Assembly (NCBI GenBank): GCA_040954595.2
Contig: CM082585.2
Location: forward strand, 9,672,001-9,736,000
DNA length: 64,000 nt
Origin: Balanoglossus misakiensis
Taxonomy: Eukaryota > Hemichordata
Direction of reading: 5' to 3'
In this document: positions 1 to 10,539 of the stretch, piece after piece
How the letters are laid out: each line of letters opens with the position of its first letter
Numbering within the stretch: the first letter of the stretch is position 1
Translations under genes and position numbers: made by a program
The notes under the pieces: generated by a model
What the model saw: the letters and a program-made list of their open reading frames with translations, nothing else
The model's database searches: none
Told to the model about the DNA's origin: nothing

Positions 1-385
1 TTCCCGCTCGGACGCCTTACCTATGTGGTATACTTGATTCACCCAATCATCATGGCGAAGTTTGCGGCTGGCGGAGAGAGACAGATTTTTGTCAGCGATT
101 TGAATTTTGTGAGTGTAGCCTAACGGACACTTTTGTTTCCTTGCTTACAGCGTAAGCTGAAAACTTGCATTAAAACTTCTTATCCGAACCATGCTTTCCT
201 TTTGAGAAGATATTAACGATGAGCAGAACAAAACTAATTCATGTTATGTGGTTTTGTTTCAGATGTACCTCTACGTTGCTCAACTCTTCTTCAGCTATTT
301 CGTGGCGTTTTTTGTCTCGCTTCTTTTTGAGAGACCCTATCTGCAACTGGAAAAGGCGATTTATAAGAGATATTTCCGAACTTAG
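1..385 (+). CDS. NRF-6-like acyltransferase, C-terminal exons (partial)
   Basis: The final two coding exons of a gene that begins left of the window: 1-108 and 263-385 (stop TAG 383-385), joined in phase 0 by a GTGAGT donor and a TTTCAG acceptor. The 76 visible residues start FPLGRLTYVVYLIHPIIMAK and end ALEKAIYKRYFRT-like (the actual end is LQLEKAIYKRYFRT). They contain two hydrophobic segments; the second (YVAQLFFSYFVAFFVSLLF) is followed by the FERPYLQLEK tail. This YxxYLxHP helix, then a last helix closed by FExPxxxLEK, is the C-terminal signature of the acyltransferase-3 domain in nose-resistant-to-fluoxetine 6 proteins. These are multi-pass membrane proteins implicated in lipid or drug transport in nematodes. 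The substrate is not known. The paralogue cannot be named because only the last helices are present. Confidence 0.8.
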
Positions 386-2316
386 GATGGACTTGCCAGA
401 CAGTGAGAGTAGTCCTGAGCGAAATTTGTTCATACATACAAACATAATTTGAATTTTGAATTTTTATTGTAACTCATTTGTATTTCACAAAGTTGGGCTT
501 ACAAGCAGTATAAAAGTCCCCAGACTAAATTAGCTGTGATTCTGTCTGTCATTTACTTAGGCAGATCAAACACGTTTACCGGCTTTGCGCATGTTTCATT
601 TTGTCCACGACCCTCAAGAAAAGCTCAACTTTACCCGCATACACCAATTCTGGCGATGTGGGGCATGATTTTTTGCAAGTCGGTCACGAATAATATATTT
701 ATTTCATTGTCTGAACCCCAAATCAGAAACATTCGGGCCGCGAGATCCATGAAAACAAACTCTGCCCTGTCGAAGAAATGTATTACGCGCAATGCATGCT
801 TTGTGCGCATTGCAACTTCGGAAAACGCCCTCAACAGTTGAGTTTCGAAATCAACATTTCACGCGGTGACATGTAGCCACCTGCCCATGAATTCCTAATG
901 ACCTGAAAATTCTCAGCAAGAAGTGTTAATTGTGTGAAGCGGGCCAACAGTCGTGTCAAGTAAGTGCTTTATTATGCTCACATTTACTTAACACACCAGC
1001 AGTGACGTTTTTTGAAGGTGTTAATGAAAGCCACGCGCCCTGGACATGTCAGCCACTCGGCGCGCGAGATGAACTTCTTCAAAACAAAGTGTGACTGCAT
1101 AATTACATGTCACCTGTGAGACATCAATGGCTGCGAAATTTCAATCAATATTCTGTTCAGCCCGTTAGTTTTCGAAAGATAATGAACACAAGCGACCGTG
1201 ATAATGACCGCTGTTCCGTAACGACGACGTGAATCGTTCTATTTGAATGACACCATGCGCCCAGACGATATAAAATGTCAAAACAACCTCTCTCCCCCAC
1301 ATTCAAATTTGTACATAATCAGCTGTGCGTTTTTTGTTGTGTAATACGTCACTGTGGATGGTGTACTTCAACTACTTGTAGTACAACTTGTCCTTGCGGT
1401 CAAATTAAATTCAGTGGTTACGCAATTCAGGCTGCAAAAATGTTTGTTTGGGTCAGGTTATGTTACTCATGTTATGTTGTCAGCTGAGAAGCCATTGTAT
1501 CATTGATGCCTCCATGACCCCCCCCCCCCCCCCCCCCAAGTGGTCAATGACCGTATACACTGCATGTTGTATCCGTGCTTCCCACTCAAAAAGTGACAGC
1601 GCACACGTTGGGTCAAGTGGCCTATTTACAGTTAAATTTCGGTCACTTAAGTTTTCTTTGTCAGCCGGGTGTCTTTCAGAAGAGACGTTGCTACACACTA
1701 GATATCTGCAGCGAAACTATGTATGCAGGGAAACCCCCAAAGTTTTAACAATAAATTTGCATTGGGAATGGGAGTGTATATCACCAGGCCATCTCTATAT
1801 AATATAAGTGACAAATAATGGTATGCATGAAATTAAATGAAATCGTAGAATGTCGAGTTGCTGTGTCTTTGCACACATGTACATTCACACTGTTAGAGCA
1901 GCTTCATACAGTCACCTCACAATGACTTGGCAATTTGTGACTGACAACAATTCTATAGTATTATCTACCAGGTATGCCATGTCAACAAACAATGGCATTC
2001 TAGAACTGTACAGCACACAGATTGAACCTCTGGGTCCAGTCATCTCTCTTTGTTTTTTGACTGGCACAACTGTCCTGTGATAGACAGATTAAAGTGAAAA
2101 CAGCAAGACATTTATGTACAAACTAGCAAAAAAGATAGATATAATTTGAGCGTTGTCCTTTTCATGCAAATTTTTTAATTGCAAGTTATGAAATGTTTAC
2201 CATCTCAAAAGTAAAGATAGCAACACTGAACTTATATGAACTTGACAAATTTAAGGCTTTGTGGTTTTTAATAAAGAGTGTATCAATAAATAATATATTT
2301 TTCCTTCTGTTTCTAG
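386..2316. other. Intergenic region between the NRF-6-like gene and the MINDY-4B-like locus
   Basis: No confident gene. It contains the 3' flank of the upstream gene and a 20-base C tract at 1518-1537. On the minus strand at 635-834 there is a 67-codon open stretch (MRAFSEVAMRTKH start, ending ARIGVCG) with a GTAAAG donor-like site directly after it. It could be a lone exon or a transposon remnant, but I do not recognise it. The plus-strand 101-codon frame at 536-841 overlaps it and is probably its shadow or chance. Confidence 0.4.
1518..1537. repeat. Poly-C/poly-G homopolymer tract (20 bases)
   Basis: Twenty consecutive C residues on the plus strand. Its exact length is error-prone in sequencing and in replication. 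Confidence 0.95.
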
Positions 2317-2420
2317 GTTTCAAGATGGAAGATAAGAATGCGCAGGGTGATAATCTGCATTTAGAAAAGCTGGCTGCTTATCTAGAAATCAAGCCCGCAG
2401 AGTTTAGCAAACCATATCAG
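2317..2420 (+). CDS. Candidate 5' coding exon of the MINDY-4B-like gene
   Basis: Preceded by a strong acceptor (TTCTGTTTCTAG) and followed by a CAG|GTAAAC donor. An ATG at 2325 opens 32 codons, starting MEDKNAQGDNLHLEKLAAYL and ending KPYQ in phase 0. The peptide is acidic and helical in character and looks like real coding sequence rather than intron. The next well-supported exon (10517-10599) only reads in frame if entered in phase 1, so this exon cannot be joined directly to the AG at 10516. Either another exon lies between 2420 and 10517, a less obvious acceptor (after 10527) is used, or this belongs to a separate or alternative transcript. Confidence 0.45.
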
Positions 2421-2568
2421 GTAAACTTGTGTGCCATGACATCGTGAAATCAAATGATGCATTGAAAGATAACAATTTCTCTCTGATTTTGATTTGAAAT
2501 TAGAAACACTTCAGTAGAGGAATTTAGTCCTCTAGCCAGTGAAACATATCTTGAACTTGACACTTTTG

Positions 2569-2649
2569 GTGCAAGGGGAGAGCGCCCCCTTTGGCGGGCC
2601 ATGTAAAACCTGACAATGGTTGCAAGTGGAGAGCGCCACCTATGGCAGG
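2569..2649. repeat. Short tandem duplication, about 50-bp period
   Basis: Two similar blocks sharing GCAAG-GGAGAGCGCC-CCT-TGGC-GG at 2569-2600 and 2618-2649. Confidence 0.6.
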
Positions 2650-3115
2650 TTCTGGGTTTATTACTGCCTTTTCCAATTTACATCCTTGACCAAAACGTCA
2701 TGCTTAGAATTAAACACATTTCTCAATTCTGTCCCTGAAATGATGGTGAACGTAGTCAAGGTTGACAGGTTATTTATGAACAGGCAGGAAAATTGGCAGA
2801 GGATTCTGGTTGACATTGAAGGATCCCTGGTTCCGACGCTATATCAGAAACTGAATGAAAATTGTGATTGGTATTTTAGGGCCTTCATTGAACAGAAAAT
2901 TGGATTCAAAATTATCCCATCAGCTTTTGATGTCTTGTGCACTGTTCCGCACAATTGTACACAAAACATTGTGCTGTGTTGATCAGTTCTCTCGTCAATC
3001 TCCCACCAAATTTTCATCATCTTTATCAGTAGCGTCACACTTAATCTGTATAATTTACATGCAAATGAAGACAGCATATTGATAATTTGCCTAAATAAAT
3101 ACCTTCTTTTAAGTC

Positions 3116-3173
3116 TATCCAACTTTACCATTGAAAACTATAGATTTGGTCTAAACCATGGTGATGAAAGGTA
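3116..3173. repeat. Truncated copy of the TTAA-type miniature element
   Basis: Shares CCAACTTTACCATTGAAAAC and the GGTCTAAACCATGGTGATGA block with the fuller copies at 16821-16913 and 60311-60398. The left end is missing and the right end is degraded. Confidence 0.65.
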
Positions 3174-5692
3174 TAAATTGAACATGTACAGAATATAAAG
3201 TGTGCTAGCATTATTTGATCATATCACACGTACTAGACCCATCATCACACCAGCATACTGATTGCTGTAAAATGTTGGATCGAACTAAGTAAAGCTGCAA
3301 GAGACGATGGATAGATTGGTGTTTTAAAAGCAACAGAAAAAGTGATACAGAATCCGGATGAGGCTATAAGGCGCTTGCCATTGCTGGCGGGCAGGCTGTC
3401 ACACTGCATTGTGATTAATTATGAACCCCAGAGTGCTCTAAACACAAACGTAAGATAAACACATTTAATCCTCGGCCAACCTCTGACCCGGCGTAGATCA
3501 CTTAAAATATAGGCGCTTGCCGTCAGACATTTATTGGCTCAGTGGAGAAGTTGTGTTTCTAATGCGTTCTTACCAATCACACTCGAGATAGCGTACGGAG
3601 GGCTTGATTGGCCAGTTGCTTGGCAATCCCTACAAGCATTCCTCGTCTGGGGTTCACCATTCGGGCTTTCGACACTGGTGACATTACAGCTCCCTCTGTG
3701 TGGACGCTGTGTAAAGCTCACATCTCTCTCTCTGTACTGACATTATCACTAACCTCCTGCGCCAGCAAGTCTGCTGATCGTTTTTCGAACAGCTACTAGT
3801 AACGCTGCTCTCTGTAGGTTAAAATCACTGCTCCGCAACCTAACATGTAAGTATTAATTAATTAAGTCACTGTGTGTAGGTGTTAATGGCTAGCACTGAT
3901 TTCCCAACAGATTTTCCAAACACAAATTATAGATATCCCTCCCAAGGACAGATAGTGATAAGATGTATATGTATTCCTGAAGTTAAGCTCCGATTCCTAA
4001 TCTCTCAGTAATATACAACAGGCTAGTCTGCGTGTTTCGATTAAAAATGTAATATGAGTTACATGTAGAAAGGATTATAAGCTAGCAGGTTTGAAATCAA
4101 ACCCGTTGCTTCGTGCCATAATAAATATGATTCATTACACTATGAAATGTTACATCATTTCATTAGAGCCAGTTTATTGTTTGCCAATTCAGAATATCAA
4201 CTTTGTTATTGCAATACCTCATGTTTATGATGATTCGGACCCAACGCTGTTTTTTTCTTTCTTCTCTTGCGTGTGAAATCTTTTTACTGTTGTCTTTATT
4301 TGGTGACTGATTTGTCAATGTCAATTACAAAGTACTGGCAACAATGGCATTCCATCTGCGAACAATTCATTCACCTTGCCCGGTTGTCGCAGTGTGTATA
4401 CTTCACGCGTGATGTGATGTTTTTATGAGTGCTGGGAGCCACGGCATGATATCCTGGCAACCAGACTTGGTTTTGGCCCAGACACGGGCGAACAAAAGTC
4501 TTCGTGTCTGTGGTATCGCGGACAAACAATTAAAAGCGTACGTACGTGGCTGCGGTCTCGGTAACAACAGCTCCTGTTTGTAAACATTTTTCTTTTTTAA
4601 TAACTTCGATGCTTAATTATAGAGTGCATTCTGGTTTCGCCAAGTGATGTCTTTCCATGGTTTTGCTCTTTGGGAATTGTTTGAATCATGACTGGAGTGT
4701 ATTAGCTATCATACATTTACTTAGCACTGTTGTTAGAAAAAAAACATATTCCTGCTAAGTCATTGTATGAACACTATTGTCATGCTTCTTCTAGAATTTA
4801 GAAATAACATGGAAATGATATGATCATAACAAAATTATGATGTAATACGATGTGTAACTTAAATTTAACATATACTGACTGGCATTCTAATGCCAGTTTA
4901 TGGCTCAAACAATATGGAATTTGCTTTCACATCCTGTGGTAATATAGCATGGGATAGTCTGTTGTGGTAACCCCATTTCACCCTGTATGTGGGGCATGGC
5001 AGCCACCCAATTGAGAAGATTTCGGTTACACAAATTTGCTGCCGTGCAGTGTCCAGTTGCTGATCTCTGGCAAACCAAAGTCTCTTTTGGTAAACTTGCA
5101 CACATGAACGTGAGCGTTTAATTTCTCTGATAACTCTCCCTCAGGTGCAGTGTGCCCTAGAAGTGTTAAATTAATTGGTTGTTTGAAGGAGGTAATGAAA
5201 GAAGAGGAAGTGAAATTTTAAAGTAGGGTCTGTTTATAAAGTGGTGCTTTTAATCTCTTGGGTTATATTGATGATATTTTACAAAAAAAAAGTAAAAGCT
5301 GCTTATGAAGTCCATTATTGGATAATTGAACAGATGAATAGAGCTCTGGGCCCACTTTATAACATAGCTGTAGGGTCGAGAGAACTCCAACATAAATCAC
5401 TAAAAAGTCACATGTTCTGAGTTGAAACATTAAATATGATTGATTCGACTCACACTTCAATTGCTCGCTGAATATTTGGTTCAGATTTGAAGTGAAACTC
5501 ACTTGAGCAACGTTGGATATTCCGTGAAAGCAATTCTCTCAATATTTTTCCATGAACAGACTAGACTGCGTTCTAAGTGAATATTCTACCAGGCTTTAGT
5601 AATTTAAAAAAAAGAGCGTCACCTGAATGACCTTCATAAATTAAAATTGACATAAACTTGAACACAGGGCCCGTCTTGTGTGTTTTGCCAGT

Positions 5693-5706
5693 GTTGCCAT
5701 GGTTAC
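5693..5706 (-). promoter_or_regulatory. RFX X-box palindrome (GTAACCATGGCAAC on minus strand)
   Basis: Matches the X-box pattern GTNRCC-N2-RGYAAC at every defined position. RFX proteins bind such sites in promoters of ciliary genes. It lies in the long 5' region of the MINDY-4B-like locus; no transcription start is visible next to it, so function is inferred only from the motif. Confidence 0.45.
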
Positions 5707-7566
5707 TGCAACGCACAGTGATGTCATTGAAATGCTGTGTTAGACATATAAGGAATTTTGAGTCTTTCTCTTTCATACACCTTCAAGTACTTGTAATTTG
5801 GAGTGTACTGTATAACTTTATCATGGGAACCTTGATAAAATACCATTCAGTTTTCATCTGACTGCATGATAAGCAGCTTCGCGATGTACAATCTGACTTC
5901 TAGTTCTATTTCAGGATCAGTTGACAAAAAATAGAAGTTTTTCAATCATTTAAAGAGAAATATAACAAGGTGGAAGTGATATTGTAATTACGGTGCAGAA
6001 GGCCATGCTTGTTCAATTTGGCAAATGGGATTTTCATCATGGCCAATTTTCCCTCAACATGGCATTGGCCTTTGTTGGGCGCTCACGGTAACTTCCTACT
6101 TTTACCATGAATGCTGCTAGAAACGCTCATTGATTTTGGAGTGGCTGAATGGAATATTATGTGCCTCAGTGCCAACGTCAATTGTGGTAATATCGGTTTG
6201 CTAACGCGGAGAAGAGGATTGTGGGAAAAATGCACACAGTCAGAGAGAGAGAGGGAGGGAAGGAAAAAATGTAATGTCATTAAACCAAAATGGCCAGTTT
6301 TTCGCTACTTGAGTTTATGTTTCTACCGGTACACATTTATTTTCTTCAATAGAGGCATATCTGTCAAGTGTTTTTAAAAATTTAAGTGTCCTATTTCTAG
6401 ACATGTATTTTACTGCCAATTCAAAGGTTATTTTACTATGATATAGATGAATGCTATAAATTTTGCTGAGAATTTTATTCTCATTTTTAGTTTTTCATAT
6501 CTGCTGCAGTGTAGAGAAGTTTCAACGTAAATCAAGATTTACAAGTTAATAATAAAAAAAATGATGTAAAATTCCAAGCTTGATACAAATCAGGCTAGTA
6601 GTTAAAGTCTGATGCTCTTGTTACAAGTGGAATGACGTAAGTGGAAATTTGACGCAGCTGTAAGGGATGGGCATAGAGACCGAACCATTAAATATCCATT
6701 TTTTTCCATTCTGCATGCCTGTAAATTCTCATTGCATAGCAACCTCGCAAACTCTTAATGTGCATTACTCATACAGAATGTGGTAAAACTCAACATGAGA
6801 TCTGCAGTCATCAGTCGAGAATGACGTCTTTTGAGGGATATGGAAAAAAAAACACATGAAGTATTTGTCTGTTTTGTGATTTCAGTACAGGTCTCAGTTT
6901 GTCATCACACCATGTATCAACCCATGTTATTGTTGACAATCGAATTTAAGTCCGGACTAAAATTTGAATGTCAAATTCTCCGTGAAACAAAATCAAGGGG
7001 TAGTAGGGCTGCATGGAGTTTGCTATTTAACCGACAAAATTTTGGCCATCCATAAAAAGTACACTTGACAGAAGTTTTATGGATACACAAGTTGGTAAGT
7101 GATGAGGATGAAATGAGCACTTATGTTAAGAGCTCACAACCATGATATATTGTTATTTTGCTGTTGAAATTGCCCATCCATCATGTGGTATATGTTGATG
7201 TGTTCTAGTCTACAGTGTGTGTTGCGAACAGACTCGCTGGTTCTTGACTGATTGCAAGACAGTGGCTGGTAACATGTTGCCTGATATGTTGACTGTTTCT
7301 GTTAGACTGCTGTGTTTGAACAGCAGCTAGTTGATTCCATATTGAAATCGTGTGCTGTTGAAGTACATGATGTAGTTGGAAACCCGAAGGAAATTGCAGC
7401 TAGGGAAAATTGATGCATTATATGTGTGCACAACCAATTGTGCATGGTCACTTTAGCACTGCCGTCTGAGCCAACATGACACAGACCTCTGACGCGCAAT
7501 TTCCATTTATGCCGAATGTAAGAAGATGTAGTGCTTTATACTAAATGTATTACCTCTGCAGGTGTA

Positions 7567-7733
7567 GAGCTAATTCAAATAAATTCCACATTGCCTGAAA
7601 TTGACGTTGAGCTAATTTGAATACATTTCCACATTGCCTGAAATTGACATGGAGCGAGTTCAATTTACATGTCCACTTTGCTTGAAATTGACGTTGAGCT
7701 AATTTAAATACATTTCCACGATGCTTGAAATTG
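7567..7733. repeat. Minisatellite, unit about 43 bp, four copies
   Basis: Unit begins GAGCTAATT and contains CCACATTGCCTGAAATTGAC. Copies begin at 7567, 7609, 7652 and 7696, with small differences and a degraded last copy. Confidence 0.8.
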
Positions 7734-8930
7734 CCTGAGACTTAAAAAAAATCATTGTAAGAGGTCCCACTTTGGGTAAACCTGCTGAAACAGTTTTGTA
7801 AATGACCTGTCAGTTGCATCTGATATCGGTCACGACGGTCTTTGAGCCAAAAATAGCATCATACATTATCTAGTCAATATTTGATGTGAAATTATTTGCA
7901 AACATTACATCATAACAGGGCAGCAATACCTAATGGTGTTATTTATATTGGCAATACCGTACCAATTAATCCAAGTCTCTACCTAGCTTTTAAACAAGGT
8001 ATTAGTCATTAATGATGTGGAAATTGTGAATGTGTATGCCTGTACATCACTGCAACAGGTAGATCGAGAAAAGGTGACTGAAATATAAGCACATGCTTGA
8101 TCAAGAAAGCAGTGATACTGATAAGCTACATACATATTGAGTTGCTTGATTGATTGATGATTGCAATACCAGAGCTGCTAGAAAAGCAGAGATCTGTCAG
8201 GAATTCCTGTAATTGACATCTATTGTGCGACTCTTATACCGGTGCATTTTCAGAAACTTGTTTGAAAAGCGGTCATTAAGTGCCCCATGCCCTTTTTTTT
8301 GAGGTCATGCCACACAATTGATTTGTCTCAAATCTCTTCCCCCACTGTTGCCGTAGTTACTGCGACACTGAGACCGAGTCGCTTGTGTTCGGAATTTCCC
8401 AAGTGCAGTGAGCTGTTGAACGTTGAAACTTGATGACAGATTGCCACGGCCTTCCTGTGTGTCATTGAAAAGTCCTAGCCGATAGATTTTCAAAATCAGG
8501 AGTGAATTTTTTACGTATAGAGGTGGGCGTCTGAAATTATATGTGTTATGATCAGGTCAACGGCGATTATTACAACGATTCCCGCAGTGGTACAGTCTGT
8601 TCTCTTTCGTTGCTACGGTGGGAAAGCGACGCAAGTGATCGCATCAGTGTCTGGGTATATGTACGTACAGGGCAGGGGAAAACACAAACAGGGGCTTCTA
8701 GAGTTCAAACAGGTGCACAATTTGATCTGTCATTGAACTAATTGTACTCCCCTTTATGTGGGTCATGAAACGGTCCTTTGTCATTTTTTTTTGGTGACGT
8801 TTGAAAGACCCGACTCAAGGAGCGTATAAGCGCGACCCAGTGCTCTGATTACGGGCAGTGTAGGTCCATTGACCGTCGCCAGCGCATTTCACGCACGTAT
8901 ACCTGTACCTGTGTATTTTTAGCCGAGAAT

Positions 8931-8969
8931 ATGGCAACCTCTGAGGAAACTTTAGTACCTGAAGAAGAG
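8931..8969 (+). CDS. Possible alternative first coding exon (MATSEETLVPEEE)
   Basis: An ATG at 8931 opens 13 codons of an acidic peptide ending at GAG|GTCAGG, a usable but weak donor. The 150 bases upstream are GC-richer than their surroundings and contain GCGTATAAGCGCG, so this could be an alternative promoter and first exon for the gene downstream. A join to the strong acceptor at 10516 would hit a stop after eight codons. A join to the weaker AG at 10526-10527 stays open (EEE-DPEAMTAP). RNA evidence would be needed to accept it. Confidence 0.3.
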
Positions 8970-10539
8970 GTCAGGCGCTTAACCGTGCTTTAACATTCAC
9001 AATGTGGCAGTTATTACCTAATGTTTGTGACACCTCTGTAACCCTGTAGTGTAGTAAATCTCTTGTATTTTTTTTTGTCGTTCTGCATAACAGATCTCTC
9101 TTGACGATCGGGATCCGGCAGATCTTGACGTAGAGACGCGCAAAACTGATGGTAGGTGTGCGGTTGGAAGTGTGGGTTGATTTCGGTGCGAGAGAGTTGC
9201 TTTCCGCGTGAAACATGTACCTCTGTGTGCCATGGAAAATGTACGTCGTCTGTGATGTGTCGGTTAAAAAGTTACCGTTGAACTGCGTGTAAATATTGTT
9301 ATGGTAACAACCATGCTCGAACTTTGCCTGACCTAATGTTTTGTGTGTCAACTTGTGGTTTTGTCTGTACATATTTTGCATTCTCTGTGGTTATACTAAA
9401 TGTTTAACCGACTTTGAGGGCAATTTCATGTACAACCATTTAGACAAGTCTGTACGCGATAGCGTCATGAAATTGCAACCAGGTTGTTTGTTTTTGAATA
9501 CCTGTTTATCCCAGTTTGACCTGAGTGTAATCAAGTGTGACTGGTTGCATGCCTATTGTTGTCGTGCTTTGAGATAACAATAGCATATCAGGGTTAGGGC
9601 CAGAAAATTTCGGTCTATCAAGAGATAAACATTGAAAGATAGTCCAGAGTGATGTTTTTAGGACGATCATTATTTTTATCTGTACCACGCATTTCTGTTT
9701 TAGTACTTTATCCTACATCCAGGGCTGCATTTTGTGGCATTGTACGTTAAATACTTTTAGAAGTACAGAACAAAGTCATGGTCACACAAGAAATGCAGAA
9801 GAAAATAGATTGCAGCCAGAATTGTGGGAATTGTTTAAAAAATTGAAACGCATGACCAGAATCTTTTGCTTGGATAAGTTTATTGGGAGAAATCCCTCAT
9901 CCTTGACGTGATTAACAATCTTGTATGTCTTTTTCTCAAGGGACGAGGTTTTTAAGATATCCCCCGAATACTAATTGTCCCTTTTGAAGATTTGGAATGG
10001 AAAAGAAAAATTAGATGACAGGAGATAAAAGAACAAAGGCAGAAATTGTGACTTCGCTGCACAAGACAAATCATTGTTAGCAAACGTTGATTCTGGGCAT
10101 TTATTTCAGTGCATTGTCGAAACGTAACTCTGAAAAATAAAATGGGTCACCAAGTCTTTTTCATGACTTTCTGGCGAGAATACTCACCCATGTGCAAACA
10201 TTCAACAATTACAAGCGTTCAATTTGTAAAAGGCAATCTTTTTACGAAATCCATCCATTCATGCTGGCATTGTCCCCGCTCGATCGTAATCCCGACAACT
10301 CGCCTGAGGTGAGGATTCACACAAAAACCGCATGCAATGTTTTCCGCCCAAGTACCTACTCTTTGTAGAATGAAAAAAATGCAATTTTCTTTCCAATAAT
10401 AGGGCGGTGTATTAAGAAGTGTTGTCGAGTTCATAGTAAGTAGTTCCTCAAGGTTGCGGTTGAGTTGTTTTATCGTTGTGGCTCATTGTTGTTTTGTTTT
10501 TGTTTGTTTTTTGCAGCAAAAGTTGAGGACCCAGAAGCC

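Larger units (their letters stand above)
2421..10516. other. Long intron or 5' region of the MINDY-4B-like locus
   Basis: About 8 kb without a confident exon. It contains a short 2-copy repeat (2569-2649), a truncated TTAA-type miniature element (3116-3173), an RFX X-box (5693-5706), a 43-bp minisatellite (7567-7733) and a possible alternative first exon near 8931-8969. GC-richer patches around 3.5-3.8 kb, 4.4-4.6 kb and 8.8-8.95 kb are possible promoters, but no assignment can be made. The reading frame at 2620-2982 (120 codons) resembles nothing I recognise and lacks splice sites that would join it to the gene. Confidence 0.4.

Noticed and set aside
1448-1807. 119-codon plus-strand frame
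   Set aside because: It runs through the C20 homopolymer, giving a polyproline run, and has no splice or domain support.
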